Source: Luscinia megarhynchos
Taxonomy: Eukaryota > Chordata > Aves > Passeriformes > Turdidae
Assembly: GCA_034336665.1 (NCBI GenBank)
Contig: CM067566.1
Location: forward strand, 29,108,330-29,172,329
Length of the DNA: 64,000 nt
Direction: 5' to 3'
Shown here in pieces: positions 13,488 to 26,474 of the stretch (its first letter is position 1; every line of letters begins with the position of its first letter). The notes beneath the pieces were generated by a model. The model ran no database searches and had not been told where the DNA came from. It saw only the letters and a program-made list of their open reading frames with translations. Position numbers and translations under genes: made by a program.

Positions 13488-13965
13488 GGTGAAATTTCAC
13501 ATGCTTTAAAAATTAAGTGGAGTCTATAGCACTGCAGATAACGGATCTTTTTCTATGCTACATCATTTCTTGCAAAATAGTTGAAGCAAAGGCTGCTTCC
13601 ATTTCCCTTGATACCTTCCAATGTTGTACAAACACAGCTACTTTCAAATGCTTTAGTTTATCTGCTGTTGACTTTAGAAATACAATTTGTAATATGATGG
13701 GATGACTGCATGATATTACTTGTAAAGTTTGTATATAATAGATCATGCATCTTTTTTTTCCCACAGTGAAAATGTCTAGACTCTTCAGAACCTTTGTAAA
13801 GCTGTTATCCAGACAAATTAGTTCCGTGAATTTGAGTCACATCAACCTCAAGAATTATCCAAATAAATGGGGTCACCAAGTAATTTTACTGTTAGCCGAA
13901 ATACAAAATTCTGCTTAAAATCTGTGAAGCTGACAGAAAATTGCTTATCAGATACAGCCCAACCT

Positions 13966-14016
13966 TTCTTCTTCTTCTTCCTCAGTTTTTCTTTTTTCTT
14001 TTTTTTTTCTTTTTTA
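13966..14016. repeat. Polypyrimidine tract (CTT and T-rich)
   Basis: A run of C and T with CTT repeats is followed by long T runs. It is low-complexity sequence in intron 1, and no exon follows it that I can support. Confidence 0.6.
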
Positions 14017-17000
14017 AGAAGACTTTCTGTTAATCAAAGTGTTAAAAATATTTCCCATCAGAGTGGGCATTCTGTTGCATAATAATTTTGGCTGTCTCTG
14101 GGCATTGCTAAATTGTATTAAGCATAGATGTCATAAGGGATAATTTGTGGCTAACATCTGATGGCCAGCCTAAGAGTAGAAATCTATGTAATACCAAGTT
14201 ATATTCAATTCATTTTGGGGAAGTAGTGTCATAATCTTTATGGTCAGTATTCTTTGATGTTTTATAATGTTCCAAAATTCATACCAATGCCAAAAGATTA
14301 ACTCCTCCTTATCCATGACTTCTCATCCTATTTTGATTGCATTTTTCAAATAGCCTTTGATCCAGCATGTGTTTGTGACTTGTGCTTTTTTGTGTGCCAT
14401 ATACTCAGTTTGATAAATTTTGAACAAAAGAATTCTCTGAACACAACTTGCATTCACTTAGATTCCATCTCCTCACTTTTACACAAGCTCTAATGAATGT
14501 GCTTTATTTTACTTCCAAGCAGTTAAAACTGTGAACATTATATTGTTTGGTCTTTTGTTTTTTGTGGAAAGAAGGCGAGAACAAAAGAAGCAATGTGAAT
14601 AAATTGAGTTAAGCTAAGTTTAGGAAGAGCCAGACTCATAGTTTTAACAATTTCTCCAACTGAATGGTATTTTCATGCTCTATTTATGTGTTATCTTTGA
14701 AGAGAACATGATAGCAGAACATAATTTTAATCATATGAAATAGCTTTCTGAGAGGTTTGTTTTTGAGAGTTTGCATTATAGAATTAGGAGCAAGTAGACT
14801 GAAAGGAGACATGCAATTACTTTAATTCTTGAAGTCATGGCATGTCATCACGTTGTTTATTCCAGTGTATATTTTATGGTGATAGGCATGAAATAGTAAA
14901 GTATCTGGTTTCCCAGATGCATTTTCTGTTCTTTTGGATTATTTATGTCTAGGTCATGACAAAATTTCTAATGTCACGCTCCTACAACTATCAGCAGAGA
15001 GCAAACTTATAAATAAAAAGAAATTTTAAAAAAAAGTCTTTTGTTTTTGGAAGGAGTAGCTGTCTTTGATGTGTTTGATCTCTAGGCTCAATAGCTCTAC
15101 TGCCTTTTTCTCATTTTCTCATTATCTCATGTTTTGGCCTAATAGCTGTCGCCAGTTTCATATGAATCATTGCAGTCCAGTGCAAAGTCCACCAATATCT
15201 TTCAAGAGTTAGCCCATATTTTCTGCTCTGGACAATCCATCCATTTGCTGTTGGCCTGCCCTTAACAACCTTTCAGAAGTATGCCTGGCTATCACACAGT
15301 TGGCTGCTGTTTGTGGTGGGTTTTGTAAATCCCATCAGAAAAAAACATAGTTTTTTAAGTTTTTTAAGTTTTTTATTTGAAGATATTTGATCAGTTCTAA
15401 TGATTTGGAGTTTTGCTGGGGTTTTTTTTCCATTTCTTTTTGCGGCTGTTGGGAATTGGAGAGTAAGTGAAATGTGTCCATCTCTACCCTTTTGATGTCT
15501 AAGCCTTCCTGCTCAGGACATCACCTAGCTAATAGCTGACATTGTAGAATAAGTTGTCTTGAAAATTTCAGAAGAAATACCTGTCTATGGTGCCTGGCTA
15601 GAAGAACAGAATTTTTATTTTTCAGACTTGTACTCTCCATTTCTAAAAACTTCTCTCCACATTATATCAGCAAGAGACAGTAGAGTGTCATCATCCAGAT
15701 AATCTTCAGGGATAATCAGGGTGAGGTTGGACAATTGCTTGTGCTACTGAAGAGTTACACTTGAGGAGTACCATCATTTAGAGGTAAAGTAACTGCAGAT
15801 GTTTTGTACAGTCAGGCTGCTGTGGCAGTTTCCTGACCTTTTCAGTCAAAATTGGTCATGCCATTCATACCTGCAGTGCTGAAGCAGAGCATCAGATTTC
15901 ATTGATTTTTGTCTTCTTTTTTTATAAGTTTTGTGCCTGCAGAGTTTGGAAACAGAGAGGAAATTAGACTTCAGGGAATAAATCCCCACCTAAATCAGAA
16001 GATGACAATTAATTCCAGGTGAGTCGCCTCGATTATCTTCAAGGTTGATTTTTATATTTGCTCTAGCCAGCAATTCTGCTGTGTACATAATGATAGATTC
16101 TAAAACAGTATTTGGCTAGCACCAAAAAACATGTCCAATACGTGCACCACTAAAACTTTGCTAGGAAGGACATACTTGCTCTTAATCCAGAAATTGCAAG
16201 TAGCTTTTTGTCCTTCATATCCTTTTAATCTAGACCCAGACTTCCTGCCTTGGATTTCCAAATTTCTATCCTATTTTGTTACTTTAATTAGAGCTTGTTA
16301 TTTGTCCTTGAAGTATACCAGATTGATAGCATTTAACAAGGACATTTTTTCAAAATGCTTTATTATCTCAGACCAAATAAGCTGAAAGAATCACGTTGTT
16401 ACTAATGCATGAACTAGTAATTACTGCATTTTTCTTCTTTTTCCCCCCTCTTTACCAAAGAGTTGATAGATAATGTTTTATGTAGTTCAGTAACAGATGT
16501 TGAACTCAGCATGGTTTGTTTGAGAAGGCTACATAAAATCTGTGAAACTAGAGGTATTTTGGTCTTTTGATTTCTTATTTTTAGATTTCAGTGGAGAAAT
16601 GCTGAAGAGCAGCAGTGATTTACCTTCTATTATCATCAAAGTATTTCTAAATTGTTTTTCTTCTGAAAATTAGAATTAGGGGTTCTTTTTGAGCCAAAAC
16701 AAACGATTCATACTATATAACTAGAAGCAATTTAAAATATTTTAAAGAATATTTTCATAGTGGAGCAATTACTGTATCTTAGTATTTTCCTGTCTGATGA
16801 AGCATGATTGAAGTAGGCAGAAAATAATGAAAATTTGAACCTGGTATGTATGTTAAATGTGGAAAAAGGTCAAAATTAAAGGGAAATAAAAGAAAGTAGC
16901 TGGAAGTTATGGGAGTCTAATCACAGGGAACATTTGGTTCTTCTTAAGCCTCTTCAGCTGCTGGAAATTGAGATGCATGAGATATGCATGTGCATTGCTG

Positions 17001-20000
17001 GCTGAGTTTCTAGGGACAGAAATAAAGAGCAATAGTTTGATGAATGCATACCAAAATGGCATTTTATGAAGGCAAATAAAGCAATGCATAAATGAGAAAG
17101 GACCTTAGACAAGGTATTCTTGCTAATGTGTTGATTATCATTTAAACTAGCTAAGAATTTTTTTTTAGATTAGGCATGAAGGATTTGACATTGATTACAA
17201 TAATTTTATGTAACAGAATTAATTTCTGAGGATCTGTTGCTGGTGTAGAACAATGAAAGATTCATGTTTTTATAGTGTTTCCATGAGGAATGTACACTTA
17301 CTCTTCATGCCAAATTTTTTTTTGCACTATGAAAACATGTATCATTTACAGGTGGTACTAACCAATGATCAGATTCTATAAAAATCAGTAGGTTGGTGAA
17401 ATATTCCATCTAGTACTAGTAAGGGAAGTGGTGGCATTTTGAAATCTGAAGTAATTTCTGTGACATTTTCCATTCAATATTTTACCCCAAAAGGGTTGTA
17501 TGTGTTCTAGTTATTCTTTGAAATAAGATTCCTGATGTCAGAAGCTTTTTGAAAGTAGCTGCTAAAATGAGATGTCTCATCTTTCCTCCCTCTGTTGTCC
17601 TAGACCATTGCATTTCAACTAGCCACTTGTTCTCTGGGTTTGGCCCTTGAGATAGTGACTCTGTCCTGGTCTGCTTTTTTCTCTTGAGGCAAGTAAAGAA
17701 TGGGTTGTAGCCAGACCTCGCCTCTGCTCACATAGGTAGCCAGAACTCAATTTGCTATTGTAGCCTCCAGAGCTCATGAAAGAAAGTGAGCAAGCAGAAC
17801 ACTTTTATTCCAAAATTGCAATTCAGCTATAATAACAGTATCTTTTTGCGTAGTAGGAACTGAGAAATAATGTAGTTTGCACTCATGAATACACACAAAG
17901 CCATGTACACACAAACATATGTGGAAGTACATCTCAGAAGGATATCTCCTTGGTGACAGCTACTCTACTTATTGCAGTGTCTGGACTTTTGAGGGCCTGA
18001 CTTGTGCATTTGGAGTGAGTTTTTTTAAGCAAATATATTTGGCTGTATTAGGATCTAGCATTCTATGGGGTTTTCCCCACAACTTATTCCCAGTGTGGCT
18101 GGGGATGAGGGTAATTTTTGTATTGACTTAGAAAAAGTGGTTGATTTAGGCATAAATAAGGGGAGAAATACCTTGTTTCACTTAAATAAGTGAAAGATAA
18201 AAAAAGAGAAAATGTGTGAACATAGAATTAAAGAGCAGATAGGAGACTAGTAACTAAATGGGCTTGATGTTCTGTATTGCTTATGTTCAGTACATCTTAG
18301 TTAGAAGAGGATGCTTGAGGGAATGATCTGTGTTGGTCGTGCCATTCGGGATAATTGGATGTGGCAAGGGAAGAAAGTTACTGAGAGGAGAAGGTGGTAT
18401 AGAATGTTTATTGAGATGCTTTGTGTTTGCTGAAGACAGAATTAAAAAGTGATACATTTATGGGGCCTTCTGTTGCCACAACAAAATAAAATTGGAAAAT
18501 TGTATTTCACCCCGATCTTCATGTGGGAGAAGTAGTGGCTGTCCCAACCACTTCCTATTTGCTATCTGACACTGATTACCCTGAAAACACATTTGTTAGT
18601 ATTTAACATCAGTTAGTACTGCAAATACTTTACTGCAGGGAACATTCATATGGTTTGTTCCTGTGGCTTATTTGGTAGTCAATGAAGTAACTTCATAGGT
18701 ACAGTAAATGCAATTTAATGCTCAAATGACTTCTGATTTTTCTAAGTAGAACTGCCTTCTGGAAAAACTATGGAACTGCTAAACTGTTTTGCTTTTTCAA
18801 TACCTCCAGATGATTTATATTGAATATAAAGTTGCAAGTAAAGAACTATCCTACTGGCAGGCTGGGAGTAGAGAAACACACATGCACACCTGAGTTTGAT
18901 TTTCTCTCCAATGTTGGTGTTTTCTGTATGTTATTTATTATTTACAGAATACTCATTGCTTTATGAACAAGTGGTTTGCATCTTCAATGCTCTGCTGAAA
19001 TTATTCTCGTGTTATTGCTGAACTTGGATTTATTCCAAGAGAAGGTCTGGTTTCTTCAGGCAGACTTGCCAATGTTTCTGCCCTTATACATTAGGTCAAA
19101 TCTGCATGGATCTGAAAGCACATCTTCATCATGGTTATGCAATTGTCGTGCACAGCTGTGATTTAATTAAAATACAAAAGTATACTTCTTTTTTAATGGA
19201 AGTTCACAGAGGGTTTTTGACATACCCTCAGAAGATGTTGTGCAGCACCTTGCTGACTGCACTGCTCTGTTATGTTACACCGTGGAGCTCTGCAGCCTGT
19301 ACAGGCTCTTTGGAAATCATGGTTAGGGTCACTTGCTGTACCTACTGCTAACCCTCCTGGAAATCTATGAGCAAGATCTCAGTGGGCAATAATCGAGGTC
19401 AGTACTGGTTTTTGCTGTGTTTTGAAGTCTTAGTTATGTTCTACCTGTGAGATGCTATATGCAGTCAAGCTGTTTATTGACTTGCTTAAAAAATACTGAG
19501 AAATTTGAAAGTTTTTCCAAAAAATTACCCAGTTGAAGGTTGCAATGTTCTTCAAACTCTGTTCCTGAAGCATTCAATGTAGTGGTGCTATTAAAAGCCA
19601 AGAATGAAAAGGGAATACTCTGGCATTAGTTATGTCAGTTATAAATTATGTTAGATATTTGGATTTATATGTTCTTGATATGTACAATATATATCTAGAC
19701 GTCTGTCTAGAACATCCACATTTAATGTCAAAGGGTAGTGCTCTGTAACAGGGTTGCTCTAGTGACTTTGCAGGGACTTATTTTTCAGGAGATTTCATGT
19801 TAGAGAGAAATGGTGTTTGATTTTGCAGGGTGCAGAGAGTACCTGCAAGGAATCCGGAGTGGTCTTAACAGCAGTAACTTCAGACTACAGAATGTTGTTT
19901 AATGCTTCTAGGATTAAGCATTGCAGATGCAACTTATTTATATCATGTGAACTAACCATTTATGTTTATGTTGTTTTGTATTGTTCTGATATATAAACCT

Positions 20001-21647
20001 AAAATAAATCACAGCAGTGCACTTAGCAGACATGTTATGTCTGGTTTGTGTGATGTGTGGCAGTGGTGCTGGGTATGTCAGGGTTCCATTTTCACACAAA
20101 ATGGAAGCAAACTCTGATTTAACATTTAAAGTCCACTACAGATTCAATGAAGAATCCTAATTTAAATACTTTGCCGTTATTTCATGGTAAATATTTGGTT
20201 GCAAAGAAGATTTTTCAAAACTTTTATGCAAGAATTTCTTAATTCTTACTGCCTTGACTTAAGATAAAATAAATATGGAATATAAATAATGTGCATCTAA
20301 TTCGTGTATTTCTATAAGCAAATGAAAGGAAACTTAACTTTTTAAAACTCTTATAATTGGCAGATAATTAAAATATGTTTCATTTTAGATGTTCCATTAT
20401 GAGAAAGATGTGGCACCTTGATTAGACCTAGTTTTTTGTTGGGTTTTCGTAATCTGTTTGATATAGCATCTTTTCCATATGCCTTAAAAACTCATGTAGA
20501 AACAAGATGTGTAATAGGAATTCTCTTCTGTCCCCTGCTTCATGATATTTTGGTAAGTGAGGCTGTTTCTGGGATCGTCTGTGATTTCTTTTAAATTAGA
20601 TATATTAATCTTTCTTCTCCACTCACTCTTCTTCCTTTCTTGGCCCCCACAGAAAATAGGGGGAAAGGCCACTTCTTTATATATATATATAAAAATTGAG
20701 TTACTTTAAACAGTTTTTAGTGACTCAGCACAGAATATTAATTGCACTGCTTTTTAAAATAAAAAGACCCACTGGAGCCCATTAGTGTATGGAGAGGGAG
20801 GGGACTGGGCAACCCCTGTGGAGTAGGAACTCCTGGAGCTGGTGCTACCTGAGCTATCAAAGCAGCCACTGAGACTGGGAAGGAAGGAGAGAGAAATGAG
20901 GTCTTTGCTTAATTTCCACTCTTGCACCATGATATTAGGCTACTTTTTGGGCCTTTCAGCTCCCCTTTGGAAGCACAGAGGAGCACACAGGCAGAGCCAT
21001 TTTAAAAATACAGATTTTATAGACATTTTAGAAGCCACCTCAGGAGTTTATGGAAGTGAAAGGATTCTCACTATTTCTACTTTAAAACCAATGTCTAACA
21101 TTTTAGAGAATCACCAGCTTTTGTTCAAATTGGTACAATTTTCAGCAGGGAAATATTTGTGACTTAATTTTGATCCTGCAGTCATAGTATATCTTTTCTA
21201 ATATCACAGAAAAAGATATTCCAGGACTGTATTTGAAAATACATCTCTACTAGTTTTTCATAGTTTTATTTTTTTATTTTGTCGGGTTTTAAGTGGAACA
21301 GAATACATGGAATTGATCTGATGTTACCTTCTGAGAGCCTTTTGCTTATGTCTTACACAAGAGGCTGTTACTGAAAACTTGGTAACCATGGGGTGAAAGG
21401 TAAAGCGCTGTTACTGATTAAAAAGAGTAGGTAAAAAAAAGCAACCTTCATATCATTATCTAGAAAAGAAAATGATTGTTAAGTAGGAATGGAGTTGATA
21501 GAAATTTTCTGACAAAATTGTTTTTTATAGGAAAAAATGTTCATTAAAGATGGTATCTGAAAAGATTTGCCTTTTTGATACAGAGAAAAAGATAATTTTT
21601 AGCCTTTCCAGTAGAGAAATTTTAAAAGAAAAGTAAAAACAGAATCA

Positions 21648-21703
21648 GAAAAAAACACCAAACAAACAAACAAGAAAACCCAAACCAAAAAACGCCCAAA
21701 CCC
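21648..21703. repeat. A/C-rich low-complexity tract
   Basis: The stretch is built almost only of A and C, with (AAAC)-like units such as AACAAACAAACAAG. Two similar tracts occur at 45.85 and 60.36 kb. It may derive from a degraded microsatellite. Confidence 0.6.
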
Positions 21704-24700
21704 TTCACAAATATTCCAGCAATAAAAAATCCAAATAAACTGAGATAAGAGATTGATTGGCTGGGGTGAAAAACAGTAAGTTGAAGGAAGTCCTATATTA
21801 TAGAAGGATTGGGAAATAAACTTTCAGTTGGTTAATCCAGGTAATGAGAAAAGTGAAAATTTGAACAGGGTGACCTTAAAAAGCTACAATTGAAGCATTC
21901 ATGATGACTAAAACCCTATTATCTCTGTGCATGATAATACAACTTTCAATAATGAATAAGCCAGAGCCTCATTATTTGGGTAAAAAAGCTTAGTGTTTTG
22001 TCTTTTTTGACATTAAGTACTACTCTTAAATGTCAGTTGCATTTACATAGGCTGGGATGATTTCTATGAAATGTGCCTAATTACCTACCTAAGTGGCCTT
22101 TAGATGTGCAATCCCACATTTGGCTCAAGCATGGACTGTTGTCAGAAATTGAATATTTATTTTTTTTTAAACATTTGCTTCAGTCCAATATGTTTTAAGT
22201 TAAAACAAGCTTATAAAAAAAGCAGAATAAGATGTTACCCAATAGCTTACACCACAAAAAATCTACCATGCCTTAATAGTTTGTTTTCTGGTAGATCTTT
22301 CTCCTTGCTCTTATTTAAAGCCCATTGTAACCTTCTGCCTCTGTGGGATAAGTGTACTCACACTTCATCTGCCTGCTGGTGCCTTCTCCTGCTCCTTCCC
22401 AAGCTGCAATGTGGAGCTCCATCTGACACACCTTTCCCACGTGTCCAGGGAGATGCAAAACAGAATCATTTCAGTTTTGGCAAGACATAGCATCATAGTT
22501 TATTTTCAATTGCAGATCAAGTCTTAGTTATAACTTTTATTTTCTTGTTTTTTCTTTGTATATATTATAAACTTTTCCATCTAAATTTCCTATCTATATT
22601 TAGGCCTGTATTCAAGGCCAAAAAAGTATGTGTGAATTTTTTTTATAGGTAGTTTGGCTTTAAATAGTTATTTTCCTTCTCAAAAAATCTGATTTTAGAC
22701 TTAGGGACAGCACTGTGAGTCAGTACTACAAAAATTTCCTTTGGACCCCTGGGAATATTTGGAATTCAGCAAATGACAGCTTTTAGCTGCTTGGGACATG
22801 GTTAATATTAGGAGTAAATTATTCATCCCTAGATCAAAATAACTAAATGGGATTTGTGCTAACGTAGCTTTTCTTCTTGCTAAATATGAAATGATGCAGG
22901 ATTTCAGGTTTATTCTTCCTGCCTGGATTAGTCTAGTGGTATGTTTTTTATAGGTTGTATTAAATTTCTTTTACAGAAGTTCAGGATTTGAGGTATTTTC
23001 CTAAGTACAAACTGAAAAAAAGAATTATTAAAGAGAAGTTGAGAAACTTGGTAAGTGAAATTTTAAGCTATACAATACTTTGTAGGAACTATTTTCAGTA
23101 ATCTGCTTAAACCATGAGAAGCAATCTAAAATATTTTTTTTTATTTTAAAAATGTATTTTTATTTTAATAAATAGGAAGCCCTTTAAAAAGTGTTGAATT
23201 GTAATTTATTCTCTTCAGAAATGATCCTGTCATTATAGCGACAGCCTACACTACTGTTGAGTTTTATGAAGATTCTTTCTCTCTTTGAATGTTTATGATC
23301 ATCTTGTGTAGATTAGCACACAGATTGCACTGGATTTTTATTGTCAGAACCACTGAAATGTAATTACTATATCTAGAAAAGATTCTTGCTACTTGATGAA
23401 TCCTCTTAGGAATACCAGTACACCTTCTCATAACCCATCAGAGCTGCACAAGGTGTTGTGTATCTCTTTCACTATGCATGACAAAAGTTGAGTTTGTTAC
23501 AGTTGATTGCAAAGTGGAGGGATTGTCATGGTTCACTAAGGCCTGAGCGACTTTTGCTCGTGTTTAACTTGGGTGAGTTTTATGGGCAAGCACATGGATA
23601 TGCACATGCACAGTTAACACCTCTAGTTATGTAAAACTCCATGGATTTTTGGCCTGTAGCTATGAGACTGGGCCTGTGAGACAAGTCAGAATCAACAACA
23701 GAGCTTTTAATCACTTTGTCACTTGGGCATCTGTAGAACTCTACTTCAGTTTGTGCAAGAGTTTCAAAATTGGGGGGATTTTGTTTGGTTTTGGGTTTTT
23801 TTTCGTAAAATTAAAATCCCCTGAGCATGAATTTCTGCATAACTGTAAAAAGTATATATATATATATTTTTTTGATACTCTAAGGGAAAGTCTTAAAAGG
23901 AGCCTTCCACAGAAAAATAAAATAATTTTGTCCTTCAGTTCATTCCCTCTAATGTGGCCAACTGCTTCCTGGCAAGAAGAGAATTTTTGATCAACTTTTT
24001 AATGGAAAGAACGTGCTACAAAAGTCCTTCGGGTATATAAATCAGAGAACCCTTGGATGAGGCTCTTTAGATTAATCCAAGTGATATAGTTGCTAAGGAG
24101 CAGAAAAGTCTCTAAAGTCAAAACTTAATGTTGTTGGTCCAAACGCAGCTGGATTTGTAACTGGAAACAAACTGGGAGACACAAAGTGGATCTACCACAG
24201 CTCTTTCCTGGAGAGAAACAAGAATCTTCCCCTGAGAGGGAAGCTGGGTATGCTATACAGGTAGTTCCCACCAGACAGCACACTGTCTGCTCAGTCTTGT
24301 CCAAAGAGCACCACATCTGGCATCCTTCACTGATGCCCTCATCACACTCAGCCCTTTATGAACATCTCTCTTGTGTTGGTTTGTCACACACCCTCAGCCA
24401 CACAAATACACCTTTCAGCTGAATCTACAAAAATTACTTTTTGCTGGGTGGCAACATGGTCTTCTTGTAGTTTCAAGCATGTTTTACTGAAAACACACCC
24501 AAAACTATGTCTGAGTGTCTATCCATAGGATCTTTGATCCAAACACTGCGTAATGGGGATGTACTGATCCACCCCACAGTCTGCTAGATTGAGGTGGGAC
24601 AGATATAAACCATTTTTATTTCACCAGCTAGTGTGCTCCCTGCCTCTTGACTGGGAGCCAGGAGGGTTCTAGCTTTGCATGCCTCTAGCAGTGTAGCTTC

Positions 24701-24819
24701 TGTGTGCTACTGTTCTCAGGATTCAGCTTCAGAAAGACAAACCAAAGCAGCCCAGCCCTGTCATTGTAATGATCCATAAGTGTGCTGGTGCTACCAGGGA
24801 TGAATTGTTATCACAGATA

Positions 24820-25022
24820 GGAGATAAGCAACAAGACAAGAGGCAATGGGCAGAAAACAATGCATAGGAAGTTCTAGATAAAAATGAGGAAGAATTTCTT
24901 TACTGTGCAGATGACCAGAGTACTGTCACAGATTGTTCAGAGAGGTTTGGAGTCTTCTTCACTGGAGATATTCTGAGAGTTCTTGAGTCATTCATGGACT
25001 TGTTAGAAAGTGCTAGTTTGGC
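24820..25022 (+). repeat. Degraded CR1-type LINE fragment
   Basis: The order of recognisable CR1 segments on the + strand is: a GACAAGAGGCAATGG block, a GAGGAAGAATTTCTTTACTG block, a CAGAGAGGTTTGGAGTCTTC block and a CACTGGAGATATTC block. This follows the 3' part of the CR1 consensus. It is more diverged than the other copies and stops before the terminal repeat. Boundaries are approximate. Confidence 0.7.
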
Positions 25023-26219
25023 AAAAAAAAAAAGCCTAGATGTTGTCACCAGTCAGAGTGATGTTCCTTAAAAGTGATTGTCATGCATTTCTGCTCAAGA
25101 AACCTAGCCCGTAGCATAACTTCTTGTTTCTATCTTCTGACTGTGTATTAACTGTGAAAGAGATAAAGTTCATCTTTAACAAGGATGATGTCAACATGAG
25201 GAAGCATTAGCACTGTCATCAGCAGACCTTCAGCAAAAGACCTTTTCTCTTAATACCTTTTTCCCTGTAAGAAGATAATTGTCTTGGGTAATAATGTAAG
25301 CTGGACTCCTGGTCTTGAAACACGCCCATCTTTGTGGAGCATACGTTCTTGGATGCATTTCTCCTTGGATCTGGGAGAGCTGAGGAAAGCTTGTATTCGT
25401 CTCTTGTGTGGGCTATTAATGAAACAAAAAGTAGGAACCTTCTCTGCATCTGGAGCACTGGCAGACTTTAATGGAAAAGTAAAAACTGAAAGAAAGTTCC
25501 AGCGGGTTGCCACACAATGTTTTTTTCTACATATTTTCCTGGGAAAGACCTTTTAATAATGAGCCCTTTTCTCTGCAAGGTTTATCTTATGTTAGCTGAA
25601 CAAAAATAAAGTTATTGAAACCTGAGTGTTTAGAAGGAAACAATATGCTGCGAATAATACTGGCTGGAAATACTACTGCATGTTTGGAGTGTGGTTGTCC
25701 TCCCTTGGAAGTAATAAAAATAGAGCTGTAAATTATACATTGTGGTTTGGTTTATTCTTGAAGCTAATTTTTGAGAAACTGTGGTTTATTTATTGGTTGT
25801 GTCACGGAAATGTTTGGCTTGTTCAAAGTCCAGTCTTTTCATTTCAAGCCGTATATAGGAGAAGATCATCTATGGTACATCTACCCTAGTTCAACAGAAT
25901 GGGCTCTTACCCATCTCTGTAAATATACTGCCTTCTGTGTTGCTTCTAGCCACAGGAGTACTTTTAAAATTACTAATATTCTTCTGAGATTTACTCAGGT
26001 CTCAAAACATTGCAAAGCATCCTTCAATATGCTTCAAAACCAGTTTGTTTTTCACAGGGGCAATGGAAGGACTTTGCTTGATACCACAGTGGGATTTCCC
26101 CATGTATTTCCTTCAGGATGTGTGATTAGTTTCCCTGACATAGGTGTGTTTAAATGCAGGAAAATGGCATCCCAGTTTGGTTTTGTGTAATGAAGACGGT
26201 GGATATGATTTATCTGAAT

Positions 26220-26474
26220 GCGAGCAAGACCTCTGCCTCCCTCCCTGCTTGCTTGGCTGGGCTTGGCCGGTCAGCTTGCAGCCCTCCAATCACCTGGGCT
26301 CCCCAGCCTCCACCCCCTTCAATGCTGAGGGCTCCCAATTACCTGCAGCCAGCTTTTAAAGCAAGACTTTTAATAAAATCACTTTATGTCATTACTCTTC
26401 CATTTATGACAGCAGGAGTTCGGGACTGAGTAAGAGGAGCAGAAATTTTCCCAGCAGAATTTGCTCTGAATCAG
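26220..26474 (+). promoter_or_regulatory. Possible internal promoter and alternative first exon in intron 1
   Basis: A locally GC-rich patch (about 26,220-26,360) stands out in an AT-rich intron. It holds a CCAAT motif at 26,286-26,290 and a TATA-like TTTTAAA at 26,354-26,360. About 110 bp later there is a donor-like CAG followed by GTTAGT, with the break between 26,474 and 26,475. Together they could form an alternative SLC7A2 promoter and a short untranslated exon of roughly 26,385-26,474. SLC7A2 is known to have several first exons in mammals. This is inference from motifs only. The patch could equally be an enhancer or chance. Confidence 0.25.

Noticed and set aside
25771..26190. 139-codon open frame in SLC7A2 intron 1
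   Set aside because: No domain, no recognisable family, and no splice context. A length like this is expected by chance in 32 kb of intron read in six frames.
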